A stretch of 35,760 nt of DNA from an uncultured Clostridia bacterium. GTDB taxonomy: Bacteria > Bacillota > Clostridia > Christensenellales > UBA1242. Within the stretch, counting starts at the first letter, position 1, and each line of letters begins with the position of its first letter. Below, in pieces: positions 13,660 through 21,872 of the stretch. The translations under genes and the position numbers were made by a program. The notes under the pieces are model-generated. The model made no database searches and had not been told where the DNA came from. It saw only the letters and a program-made list of their open reading frames with translations. Location: positions 1 to 35,760 of the forward strand of contig CALVJT010000004.1 in the NCBI GenBank assembly GCA_944332315.1, read 5' to 3'.

Positions 13660-15078
13660 TTAAATAATACCTTCTACAAACTCTTGTGCATTAAATGGTA
13701 CAAGGTCGTCCATACCTTCGCCAACGCCTACAAATTTTACTGGTATTTCGAACTCGTTGCAGATGCTTACAACTATTCCGCCTTTTGCGGAGCCATCTAG
13801 TTTTGTAAGAATTATACCATCTAAATCTACGGCTTCGTTAAATTCGCGAACTTGATTTACGGCATTTTGTCCAGTTGTGGCATCTATAACGATAAGCCTT
13901 TCAAAATCGGCTTCATCCCAATTTTTCATAGCAACCCTATTTACTTTGGTAAGTTCATCCATAAGGTTTACTTTATTGTGCAATCTGCCTGCGGTATCCA
14001 CAAGCACCACATCAAAGCCTTTAGATTTGGCAAAACTTATGCCGTCAAACACCACGCTAGCGGAATCTGCACCTTCAGCTTGTTTGATAATTTTTACATC
14101 AACTCGTTTTGCCCACTCGGTAAGCTGGTCACTTGCGGCAGCCCTAAAAGTATCACCTGCAACTACCACAACTTTTTTGCCCAAACTTTTGTAGTAGTTT
14201 GCTAATTTACCGATTGTGGTGGTTTTACCTACCCCGTTTACCCCCACTATTATGCTGACTTTTGGATAAACATCTTTTGGAGTTTCTATATCAATCATAT
14301 CACTGATAATTTCGCGTAGCACGGCTTTTACATCCTCGGCAGTTTTTAGTTTATCCTTTTTTATACGCTCGCGCATTTCCTCTATAATATCGCTAGAGGT
14401 TTCAACCCCTAAATCTGAGGAAATTAGTATATCCTCTAAATCCTCAAAAAACTCGTCGGTTAGCTCGCCTTTGCCAAATATTTGCTCAATTTTATTTGAG
14501 ATTGATTCCTTAGTCTTTTTTAATGCATTTTTAATTTTCTTAAAAAATCCTACTTTTTGTTTTGGAGCTTCGGGCTCTACAAAATCTTGATTTTCAGCAG
14601 TTTTATCATTATTTAGATTTGCACCATTTTGAGGTTGTGCATTACTTGCGTCATCATCTATAAAATCAACATCCTGTTGCGTTTGCGAATTTTCATCAAT
14701 TAAAATTTCGCCATTTTTAATAACGCTATCGTTTGATATACTGCTTTGTGGCGTTTCTACTTTGCCGATATTATCTACTTGATTTTGTGATATATCTGCC
14801 TCATCAAAATTATTTGTAGTTTCCACTGTGTTTGGTTCGTTTGCATCTATGTAGGAATCACTATTTTGTGTATCTAATAATTCTAAATCTACATTATTTT
14901 GCTGTATGTTTTGGGCAACTGTGCTATTTTGAATATTATCTACATTAGTTTGCTTCCACGCGCCGTTCTTTTGCAGTTTTTTTTGCAATTTTTCTTGCCT
15001 TAACTGTTCTTTTCTTTCCAACTTTTCTTTTTTTATTTGCTCTTTAAGAGCTTTTTTTTCATCTCTACTTAATTTCAT
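13660..15078 (-). CDS. ftsY: Signal recognition particle receptor FtsY
   Basis: GTPase that docks SRP-bound ribosomes at the membrane. Residues 1-38 are a Lys-rich coiled segment. Residues 40-175 are a long Asn/Gln/Asp-rich linker of low complexity. Residues 176-472 are the NG domains: GVNGVGKTTT (P-loop, 279-288), AGDTFRAAASDQL (308-319), VDTAGRLHNK, and TKLDGSAKGG for guanine specificity. FtsY of Bacillus subtilis is about 330 aa, so the extension adds about 140 residues and resembles the acidic A domain of proteobacterial FtsY in position, though not in composition. It lies 11 bases after smc, with its AAGGAG overlapping the smc stop. It is the last gene of the plsX-rnc-smc-ftsY run. Confidence 0.96.
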   Translation of the reverse strand: MKLSRDEKKALKEQIKKEKLERKEQLRQEKLQKKLQKNGAWKQTNVDNIQNSTVAQNIQQNNVDLELLDTQNSDSYIDANEPNTVETTNNFDEADISQNQVDNIGKVETPQSSISNDSVIKNGEILIDENSQTQQDVDFIDDDASNAQPQNGANLNNDKTAENQDFVEPEAPKQKVGFFKKIKNALKKTKESISNKIEQIFGKGELTDEFFEDLEDILISSDLGVETSSDIIEEMRERIKKDKLKTAEDVKAVLREIISDMIDIETPKDVYPKVSIIVGVNGVGKTTTIGKLANYYKSLGKKVVVVAGDTFRAAASDQLTEWAKRVDVKIIKQAEGADSASVVFDGISFAKSKGFDVVLVDTAGRLHNKVNLMDELTKVNRVAMKNWDEADFERLIVIDATTGQNAVNQVREFNEAVDLDGIILTKLDGSAKGGIVVSICNEFEIPVKFVGVGEGMDDLVPFNAQEFVEGII

Positions 15079-15089
15079 TAATAACTCCT

Positions 15090-18000
15090 TTATGCTTGTG
15101 CGGGTTCTGCAACAGATAATGCTTCGGATAGTTTTACAGATACCATTTTAGAAACGCCCTTTTCCTCCATTGTAACGCCGTACAAGGAATCTGCCAACTC
15201 CATAGTAGGCTTACGGTGCGTTATAACAATAAACTGAGTTTCCTTGGAAAATCTATGCAAGTACTTTGCAAATCTTTCAACATTGCTATCATCCAAAGCC
15301 GCCTCAATTTCGTCTAGCAGACAAAACGGCATTGGCCTTAGTTTTAGGATGGCAAAAAGTATTGCTATTGCTGTTAGTGCTTGTTCCCCACCACTAAGAA
15401 GTGATAGATTTGTTACTTTTTTGCCCGGTGGTTCGGCTATGATATCTACGCCCGCTTCAAGCGAATCCTCGGATTCCGTGAGCATTAAACGCGCATTTCC
15501 ACCGCCAAAAAGTTCGCGGAAAGTTTTAGAAAAGTTTGCATTAATTTTATCAAAGGCATCATCAAACTTTTGAGTCATTTCGGTAGATAGCTCTTTTATT
15601 ATTTGTAGCAAATCTTCCTCTGCCTTTTTATCGTCATCCATTTCTTTGGTCATTTCCTCGTATCTAGCGGAAAGTTCTTTTATATCCTCTATAGCGGACA
15701 TATTTACATAGCCTAGTTTGGAAATTTCCTTTTTAATTTCGATAATACGAGGCATACTTTCATCGTAGTTAAATTCGGCGTTTTTATACATTTGGCAACC
15801 ATCAAAATCTAGTTCGTACTCCTCCTGTATTCTCGAAGCCATACTATTAAGGTCGTCATCAATTTTTTGTAAGTTCATTTCCTCGTGAATTTTGCGTTCT
15901 TGCACTTTGGTATAATCGCCGTTAATCATAACCCTTTCCTGCTCAATAAGTTTTAGGGTTACTTGGTGGTCTTGTTTAGTTTTATCTAGCTCCACAAGCT
16001 TTGCTTTGGCACTATCAAGCTCGTTTTGCAACCTAAAATAATCGGTAGAATCGGCATCATCCAATTGGGTAGATTTTTCTTTTTCTATCTCGCTTTGTGC
16101 TTTAGCAAGGTCCACGGTTAGCACAGATATACGCTCATCAAGTGCCTTTATATCGTCATTTAGCGCTCTTACATCCTCTTGATAGGCATCAATCTCGCTT
16201 TCGATAGTTGCTATTTGTACTTTTAGGTTTGTATTATCTATGTTGTACTGCTCTTTTTTAGATTTTAGCAAATCGTACTGAGTTTGCCTTTTGTTTATAC
16301 TTTCGTTAGCGTTTAGTTTACTATTTTTTATAGTATTTTCTAGCTCATCGACACTATTTATTTCGTCCTCTATAGATTTTGCGCGTGCGTTTGCCTCGCT
16401 AATTTCTCGGCGGAGCGTTTCCACATCTTTTTGTGTTTCCTCGTACTGGATGCTTGCTTTTTGGCTAGCTTCCCTATTAGTTGCTAAATCTATTTGACTT
16501 GCAACTAACTGCGCTTCGATACTCGTAATTTTATCATTTAGTGCCGATATTGCGTTAGAAAGCTCATCATTTTCCTGCGAAAGTGCTTTAAGGCTATTTT
16601 GCTTTTTTTGTATTTCGGCTTTTAGGGTTTCGATTTCCTTTTCTCTGCCGAGTATATTATTGATTTCTGCCTTTTTACTACCGCCAGTGATGGAGCCTTG
16701 CGGATTTACAATATCGCCCTCTAACGAAACTATACGAAAACTGAATTTAGATGATTTTGCCAAATTTACGGCAGTATCTAGCGTATCGACTATAACTGTT
16801 CCACCCAACAAGCTCCTAAACACGCTATCTAGATTTTTATCGTACTGAATTAAATCGCACGCAACGCCAAATACCCCTGCACTGTTCAACAGTTTGCGCG
16901 ATTCGTTATCCAAATTTCTTGGCTTCATTGAAGTTATAGGCAAAAATGTTGCCCTACCGTAGCGGTTTTCTTTTAGGTATGCCACTAATTTTTTAGCATC
17001 GTCCTCATCGCTAGTTACAATGTTTTGCACGGCATTGCCTAGGCTTGTTTCGATTGCAATTTGGAATTTTTCGGGCACTTTAATTAAATTTGCGACTACG
17101 CCGACAATTTTTTCTTTAACGGCTTTATTAGCTTCGGCATCCTTCATAAGTTTTTTTACGCTGTATGCAAAGCCATCATAATCGGTTTGCATTTCGCTCA
17201 AAAGTTTGTGCCTACTAATGTAGCTTGCAAGGCTGGTTTGAATTTCCTGCGTATCCAAAACAATTTGCTCTTTTCTAGCGTTGCTATCCTCGCGCTTGCG
17301 TTTTAGCACATCTAGGTTAAGGCTAATTTCGTTTACTTGAGTATTTAGTTTTGCTGTAGATTCCTCTGCCTGCAACTTTGTTTGCTTTGCTAGTTCATTT
17401 TTTTCGACTAAATTGGCAAGGCGCTGTTGTTTTTCGTTGCTAGATTTTACCAAAGCATCGTGCTCGGCATTTAGGCGCGAAAGGTTTGCTTTTATATCGC
17501 TGAGTTTATCCATAGATTCTAGCAGATTTCTTTGGTTGCGGTCAACTTCATCCTCATTTTCGGTCAATTCGTCGACAACTTTTAGATATTCATTGCTCAA
17601 TCTATCGGACTGCAACTGCAATTCTTTTAACTTTTTTTCGTTTTCATCCAACTTTTTTTGCTTATCATCGAGGGTTTTAAGAGTATCGGCTTTTTCGCTT
17701 TTAGCGTGGTTTAGCGCCTCCTCTTTGGACTGCATTTGTTGGGTTAAGTATCTCATTCTTTCTTGTATTAACTTAGTTTCGCCTGCTTGTTTTTCGATGC
17801 TTACAGAGAGTTCGACCACTTTATCGTGTATTTTAGCAATATCGGCATCTATTTTTTGAATTTGCTCCATAGATTGGTCGTACTTAGAATTGCAACTTTT
17901 TAATTGCTCCTCTTTTAGGTTCAATTCCTCTTGTATTGCTTGTATTTTATCGCGCACTTCTTGCCTGCGGGCGTTTGCTGTTTCGCACTGAACTAGATAT

Positions 18001-18686
18001 GCATTTACTTCCAAAACGCGCAACTCATCTTTTAGGGCTAGGCACTTGCGCGCATCCTCTGCTTGCTTTTTCATTGGGCCCAATTGGCGCTCCAACTCCC
18101 CTGCGATATCGGATAGACGCGTTAAATGGTCGTGCACGCGCTCTAGTTTGCGTTCCGCCTCGATTTTTCTTGCCTTAAACTTTGCGATGCCTGCTGCTTC
18201 CTCGAAAATGGCACGGCGGTTTTCGGGCTTAGAGTTGACAATTTCGGCAACTTTGCCTTGCCCTATGATAGAATAGCCATCTCTACCTACCCCAGTATCG
18301 TGCAGTAGATTGATGACATCTTTTAATCTACAAGGCGTACGATTTATGGCGTACTCGCTTTCTCCACTCCTATATAGTTTGCGCGTTATGATGATTTCAT
18401 CATAATCCATATTTAGTTGGTGGTCGGAGTTATCAAAGACAAGAGATACCTCGCAATAGGATAGAGATTTTCGAGTAGAGGTACCCTTAAAAATTACATC
18501 CTGCATACTGCTACCACGCAAAGTTTTGCTAGATTGCTCGCCAAGTACCCATCGCACGGAATCGGCAACATTGCTTTTACCGCATCCATTGGGGCCCACT
18601 ATGGCTGTTATTCCAGAATCAAAGTCTATTTCTATGCGGTCTGCAAACGACTTAAATCCAGCCATTTCAATTCTCTTAAAATTCAT
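15090..18686 (-). CDS. smc: Chromosome partition protein SMC
   Basis: ATPase that loops and compacts chromosomal DNA with ScpA and ScpB. The ATG at 18686 (AGGTG five bases upstream) gives 1198 aa starting MNFKRIEMAGFKSFAD; an in-frame ATG 15 codons earlier lies inside rnc and lacks support. Order: Walker A GPNGCGKSN (31-39), QGKVAEI region, first coiled coil to about residue 500, hinge (GFAYSVKKL to VSLEGDIVNPQGSITGGSKK, about 505-660), second coiled coil to about 1030, signature LSLLSGGEQALTA, and Walker B CLLDEIEAALDD. This is the full SMC layout at normal length. It starts eight bases after rnc and ends 11 bases before ftsY. Confidence 0.97.
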   Translation of the reverse strand: MNFKRIEMAGFKSFADRIEIDFDSGITAIVGPNGCGKSNVADSVRWVLGEQSSKTLRGSSMQDVIFKGTSTRKSLSYCEVSLVFDNSDHQLNMDYDEIIITRKLYRSGESEYAINRTPCRLKDVINLLHDTGVGRDGYSIIGQGKVAEIVNSKPENRRAIFEEAAGIAKFKARKIEAERKLERVHDHLTRLSDIAGELERQLGPMKKQAEDARKCLALKDELRVLEVNAYLVQCETANARRQEVRDKIQAIQEELNLKEEQLKSCNSKYDQSMEQIQKIDADIAKIHDKVVELSVSIEKQAGETKLIQERMRYLTQQMQSKEEALNHAKSEKADTLKTLDDKQKKLDENEKKLKELQLQSDRLSNEYLKVVDELTENEDEVDRNQRNLLESMDKLSDIKANLSRLNAEHDALVKSSNEKQQRLANLVEKNELAKQTKLQAEESTAKLNTQVNEISLNLDVLKRKREDSNARKEQIVLDTQEIQTSLASYISRHKLLSEMQTDYDGFAYSVKKLMKDAEANKAVKEKIVGVVANLIKVPEKFQIAIETSLGNAVQNIVTSDEDDAKKLVAYLKENRYGRATFLPITSMKPRNLDNESRKLLNSAGVFGVACDLIQYDKNLDSVFRSLLGGTVIVDTLDTAVNLAKSSKFSFRIVSLEGDIVNPQGSITGGSKKAEINNILGREKEIETLKAEIQKKQNSLKALSQENDELSNAISALNDKITSIEAQLVASQIDLATNREASQKASIQYEETQKDVETLRREISEANARAKSIEDEINSVDELENTIKNSKLNANESINKRQTQYDLLKSKKEQYNIDNTNLKVQIATIESEIDAYQEDVRALNDDIKALDERISVLTVDLAKAQSEIEKEKSTQLDDADSTDYFRLQNELDSAKAKLVELDKTKQDHQVTLKLIEQERVMINGDYTKVQERKIHEEMNLQKIDDDLNSMASRIQEEYELDFDGCQMYKNAEFNYDESMPRIIEIKKEISKLGYVNMSAIEDIKELSARYEEMTKEMDDDKKAEEDLLQIIKELSTEMTQKFDDAFDKINANFSKTFRELFGGGNARLMLTESEDSLEAGVDIIAEPPGKKVTNLSLLSGGEQALTAIAILFAILKLRPMPFCLLDEIEAALDDSNVERFAKYLHRFSKETQFIVITHRKPTMELADSLYGVTMEEKGVSKMVSVKLSEALSVAEPAQA

Positions 18687-18694
18687 AAATACAC

Positions 18695-19387
18695 CTATTT
18701 TATCATTTTCTTTAATGCAATTTCGGCACAAAGTTGCTCGGCGGAGCGTTTAGATTGTGCTGTTGCCGTGGATACTTGTTTATCCTGCACATAAAGCGCC
18801 ACTTCAAATGTAGGGCTATGTGCGGGACCAGATTTTGAAAGTGTTACATACTTAAAATCTGTTGAACCCAAACTTTGCAAATATTCTTGTAGCCTTGTTT
18901 TAGCATCGGCGGGTTTTAGCAAATCTTTTTCAAGCGCTTGCGAACTTAAATCGATAAACTTATAAACAAAGTGTTTGGCATTTTCTAGCCCGCCATCTAG
19001 ATATATTGCGCCTAGTATGCTTTCGAACAAATCGGCTTTTACATTTATAGGAAAGCCCATTTTTACTACTTGGGAATTTACGCCATAGTATTCGTTTAGC
19101 CCCATACTATCTACTATTTTACTCAAATTGTGTGCGGACACTAAATTTGCGCGTATATGCGATAAATCACCCTCGCTATTAAAGGTGTTTAGGTACAATT
19201 TTTCGGACACAATAAAACTTAAAATGCTATCTCCAAAAAATTCCAACCTCTCGTTGCTTTCGTAGCCGTACAAATTTGCCGTTGAGGAGTGCGTAAAAGC
19301 CTTATCAAGCAAATCTAGATTTTTAAATTTATAATCTAAAATTTTTTGAATTGCGCTTGCACTACTGTTTGTTAAAATATTCATCAT
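18695..19387 (-). CDS. rnc: Ribonuclease III
   Basis: Double-strand-specific endonuclease for rRNA, mRNA and small-RNA processing. Of 230 residues, 1-150 are the nuclease domain. The signature NERLEFFGDSILS supplies Glu46, Glu49 and Asp53; KADLFESILGA supplies Asp119 and the catalytic Glu122. Residues 160-230 are the double-stranded-RNA-binding domain (DAKTRLQEYLQSLG ... SKRSAEQLCAEIALKK). The start overlaps the plsX stop as ATGA; a second Met follows immediately. The acpP gene that often sits between plsX and rnc in Firmicutes is missing. Confidence 0.97.
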   Translation of the reverse strand: MMNILTNSSASAIQKILDYKFKNLDLLDKAFTHSSTANLYGYESNERLEFFGDSILSFIVSEKLYLNTFNSEGDLSHIRANLVSAHNLSKIVDSMGLNEYYGVNSQVVKMGFPINVKADLFESILGAIYLDGGLENAKHFVYKFIDLSSQALEKDLLKPADAKTRLQEYLQSLGSTDFKYVTLSKSGPAHSPTFEVALYVQDKQVSTATAQSKRSAEQLCAEIALKKMIK

Positions 19388-20424
19388 TCACCATTATTTT
19401 CATTAATCAAACTATCGCAAATATCTTTGGTTTGTTCTATTTGCTTTTCAATTTTATCATAAAGCTTATCTTTATCTATTTGTATAACTTGCTCGATACT
19501 TGCCAAAATGCTTGGGGCAAAGCTGGAGCCGTGCGACTTTATGAGTATCTTTCTAGCGCCCAAAAATGGTGAACCTCCCCACTTTTCATAGTCTAGCATA
19601 TTTTTGATAGCCTTAAAGGTTTTGCCCATAAACATAGCGCCTAGCATACTCATTTTGCGCGCCTTAATTTCGCTTTTAAGTATACTCATCAGCACTTTCA
19701 TAGCGCCCTCGGTAGATTTTAGCAGTACATTGCCTGAAAAGCCATCGCTAACCACAACATCGTACTCGCCCGAAAGAAAGTCTCTTGCCTCCATATTGCC
19801 CACAAAATTTATTGGTAGCTTTTGTAGCAGTGGGAACACTTGATGGCAAAGTTCGTTGCCCTTTTTATCCTCTACGCCCACATTTAGCAGTGCTACGCGT
19901 GGGTTTTTGATGTTGAACATATACTGCATATATGCCGATCCCATTAGCGCAAAGTGGCACAGATTTATTGGCTTACAATCCATATTGGCGCCACAATCTA
20001 TGAGCAGAACCATACCTTTCTTTTTAGTAGGCAAAAGAGGTGCCAATGCGGGGCGCGAAACGCCTTTCATTCTACCAATTTTCATAAAGGCACCAGTTAG
20101 CACAGCACCGGTGCTTCCGGCGGATACTAAGCCACAGACATCATCGCGTTCTTTCAAAATATTTAGCGCAACAACAAGTGAGGAATCTTTTTTTTGCCTT
20201 ATGGCTTCGGTTGGGGCTTCATCGTTAGAAACAATTTCGGTTGTGTGCACAATTTCGACACGAGAAGTTTCCTGCCCGAACTGGGCAAAAAGGTCAGATA
20301 AAATTTGCTTATCGCCTGTTATTACGACTTCAAGGTCGCTATATTTTTGCAAGGCAAGGCAGACACCTTTAACAATTTCTTGAGGTGAGTTATCTCCGCC
20401 AAACCCATCAATAACTATTTTCAT
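19384..20424 (-). CDS. plsX: Phosphate acyltransferase PlsX
   Basis: Makes acyl-phosphate from acyl-ACP for PlsY, the first step of phospholipid synthesis in most Firmicutes. The ATG at 20424 has AAGGAG and gives 346 aa beginning MKIVIDGFGGDNSPQEIVKG; the longer open frame upstream is spacer DNA and the promoter. Family motifs: DGFGGDNSP, SAGSTGAVLTGA near residue 100, RPALAPLLPT, LIDCGAN, LLNVGVEDKKGNEL, and VVSDGFSGNVLLKSTEG. The protein is peripheral to the membrane. First gene of the plsX-rnc-smc-ftsY operon, with a sigma-A promoter directly upstream. Confidence 0.96.
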   Translation of the reverse strand: MKIVIDGFGGDNSPQEIVKGVCLALQKYSDLEVVITGDKQILSDLFAQFGQETSRVEIVHTTEIVSNDEAPTEAIRQKKDSSLVVALNILKERDDVCGLVSAGSTGAVLTGAFMKIGRMKGVSRPALAPLLPTKKKGMVLLIDCGANMDCKPINLCHFALMGSAYMQYMFNIKNPRVALLNVGVEDKKGNELCHQVFPLLQKLPINFVGNMEARDFLSGEYDVVVSDGFSGNVLLKSTEGAMKVLMSILKSEIKARKMSMLGAMFMGKTFKAIKNMLDYEKWGGSPFLGARKILIKSHGSSFAPSILASIEQVIQIDKDKLYDKIEKQIEQTKDICDSLINENNGE

Positions 20425-20449
20425 AAAAATCTCCTTAACAATATAAATA

Positions 20450-20477
20450 ATTATACTACAAAAAATGTTATTTTCAA
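20450..20477 (-). promoter_or_regulatory. Sigma-A promoter of plsX-rnc-smc-ftsY
   Basis: On the minus strand TTGAAA, 16 bases, then TATAAT, about 25 bases before the plsX start codon. Confidence 0.7.
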
Positions 20478-20497
20478 AACAATTCAATACTAAAAAT

Positions 20498-20514
20498 GTG
20501 CTGATTTTCAGCAC
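20498..20514 (-). terminator. Terminator after the PucR-type gene
   Basis: GTGCTGA and TCAGCAC pair around three bases; on the minus strand ATTTTTAG follows. It lies between copy F and the plsX promoter and should stop transcripts of the 21663-20625 unit from entering plsX. Confidence 0.65.
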
Positions 20515-20524
20515 TATTTTTATT

Positions 20525-20621
20525 GGTTCTTTACTATTAATAGGGTACAGCGGGTTAAGTTTCACGCTTTTGTTAAGCTCTTTTTGCTAAATTTTTATCT
20601 ACCCCACGATATTATAGAACC
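20525..20621 (+). repeat. Dispersed intergenic repeat, copy F
   Basis: Forward, full-length copy with the cleanest termini: GGTTCTTTACTATTAATAGG at the left and CGATATTATAGAACC at the right. The core is CTTTTGTTAAGCTC then TTTTTGCTAAAT, with GGGTA and CTACCCCA arms. It begins three bases past the stop of the PucR-type gene and is the only clear copy placed between two genes on the minus strand. Confidence 0.85.
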
Positions 20622-20624
20622 TTT

Positions 20625-20981
20625 TTATTTATGTTTTAGGTTATTATAAAGAATAATCAATGTTTTTAGAGTGATGGCATCATCAAAATCTCGAATATTT
20701 AATCCTATTGCTTTATGTATTTTTTCGATTCTATAAACAAGCGTATTGCGGTGCATAAATATTTTTTCGCTTGTAATGGCAATGTTTAGGTTATTATCAA
20801 AAAATGCCTCTGCGGTGGCAATTAATTCCTCATCCTCCATAATGGCCATCACATTTTTTGCACTAAGCATTGAATACAGGCAATCGGGACATTCACGCCC
20901 CATTGTATCCATCATTATATTTAGCACGCAAGAATTATCTTTTAGTTCGTTTTTGTATTTGGTTATTTCATTGGTCGTCAT
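20625..20981 (-). CDS. PucR/CdaR-type helix-turn-helix protein, short
   Basis: A 118-aa protein whose C-terminal 60 residues match the PucR/CdaR C-terminal helix-turn-helix. AEAFFDNNLNIAITSEKIFMHRNTLVYRIEKIHKAIGLNIRDF corresponds to the usual pattern of a run of Asn/Leu followed by HRNTLxYRIxKI and a Gly-Leu-D ending. The usual large N-terminal sensor domain is missing; residues 1-50 are short and unassigned (they contain CxxC in RECPDCLY). Its start overlaps the end of the ABC-ATPase-like gene by 14 bases, so translation is coupled and the two products probably act together. Likely a DNA-binding regulator; the target is unknown. Confidence 0.8.
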   Translation of the reverse strand: MTTNEITKYKNELKDNSCVLNIMMDTMGRECPDCLYSMLSAKNVMAIMEDEELIATAEAFFDNNLNIAITSEKIFMHRNTLVYRIEKIHKAIGLNIRDFDDAITLKTLIILYNNLKHK

Positions 20982-21663
20982 AATTAGCCCCTATATTACC
21001 TATCTTTAATTTGTTGTTCTCTATTTTTTCGATAGCACCAAGTTTTAGATAAACAATTTTATCGCACAGGCTTTTAGCCTCGTTGATATCGCTAGTAGCA
21101 TAAAAAACGGTGGTATCTTTTTTCATAAAAGACATTAAAATTTCCTTTATAGTTTGGCGCTCGCTATCTACAAGCCCCTCTAGAATATCATCTACAAGCA
21201 ATAGGTCTATTTTTTGCCTAACGGATAGCATTGCAAACTGAAGTAGCCTTTTTTGATAAAGGCTTATCTTTTTTACTTTATTTTCGGCGTTAGCCGTTAA
21301 AGCAAAGTCCTCGAGTGCCTTATTTACTATTTTTGTTCTATCCTCTTTGCTAACTTTGCGCACTTTTAGCACATACTCTATGTTCTTTTTTACAGTTGAA
21401 TTTAGCAATATTGGCTTATTTGCTATGTACGCTACAGATATATCTTTAGAATAATCAATGCTTTCTAGCGGAACATCGTTGTAGTATATATCGCCCGAAG
21501 TAATCTTTTCAAGTTTAGCAAGCAAACGCAAAAAACTTGTTTTGCCAGAATCGCGCTCTCCTACTATAGCCACCTTTTCGCCGTTGCCGACCTTTAAGTT
21601 CAAATTGTACAATGCATAAAATTCTTTTATATACCCAAGTTTTACATTACAAAATTCTACCAT
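20968..21663 (-). CDS. ABC-ATPase-like protein with eroded active site
   Basis: The ATG at 21663 (GAGGG upstream) gives 231 aa with the overall plan of an ABC nucleotide-binding domain. Walker A is intact: IVGERDSGKTSF (33-44). Other conserved positions are changed. The Q-loop region reads VAYIANKPILLNSTVKKNI with no Gln. The LSGGQ signature is ISLYQKRLLQF (133-143). Walker B is LLLVDDI with Asp159 where the catalytic Glu should be. The H-loop is YATSD with Ser191 in place of His. It probably binds nucleotide but hydrolyses it poorly if at all. No membrane permease is nearby; the only partner is the overlapping PucR-type gene, which suggests a regulatory rather than a transport role. Confidence 0.8.
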   Translation of the reverse strand: MVEFCNVKLGYIKEFYALYNLNLKVGNGEKVAIVGERDSGKTSFLRLLAKLEKITSGDIYYNDVPLESIDYSKDISVAYIANKPILLNSTVKKNIEYVLKVRKVSKEDRTKIVNKALEDFALTANAENKVKKISLYQKRLLQFAMLSVRQKIDLLLVDDILEGLVDSERQTIKEILMSFMKKDTTVFYATSDINEAKSLCDKIVYLKLGAIEKIENNKLKIGNIGANYDDQ

Positions 21664-21815
21664 TCTACATCCCTCACTTAATCTATAATTAATATGATAC
21701 AATATTTATTTTCATTTTACAAGTATTTGCACCCATTTTATTTTGTAATATGCAAAAAATTTTTTTGTCATTTTTTGGAAATGTTGATAAACAAAATTTT
21801 TTACTTTCAAATAAT

Positions 21816-21844
21816 TTGCTAATTTTTGAAAAATATGTTAAACT
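21816..21844 (+). promoter_or_regulatory. Promoter of the AOS-family gene
   Basis: TTGCTA, 17 bases, TAAACT preceded by TGT (extended -10), about 28 bases before the ATG at 21873. The upstream 21703-21815 sequence, shared with the divergent ATPase gene, is A/T-rich. Confidence 0.45.
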
Positions 21845-21872
21845 AAATTATTAACACATAAAGGAGTTTACT

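Noticed and set aside
17413-17859. 148-codon plus-strand frame within smc
   Set aside because: Its Ser/Phe/Leu-rich product is the usual shadow of a Lys/Glu/Asp-rich coiled coil.
18687-18731. Upstream start for smc adding 15 residues
   Set aside because: The extension lies within rnc and has no ribosome binding site, while the ATG at 18686 has AGGTG and begins the conserved MNFKRIEMAGFKSF.
20425-20565. N-terminal extension of plsX by 47 codons
   Set aside because: The extension overlaps the promoter, the terminator and part of repeat F, and reads as Ile/Phe-rich spacer; the ATG at 20424 has AAGGAG and the family N-terminus.
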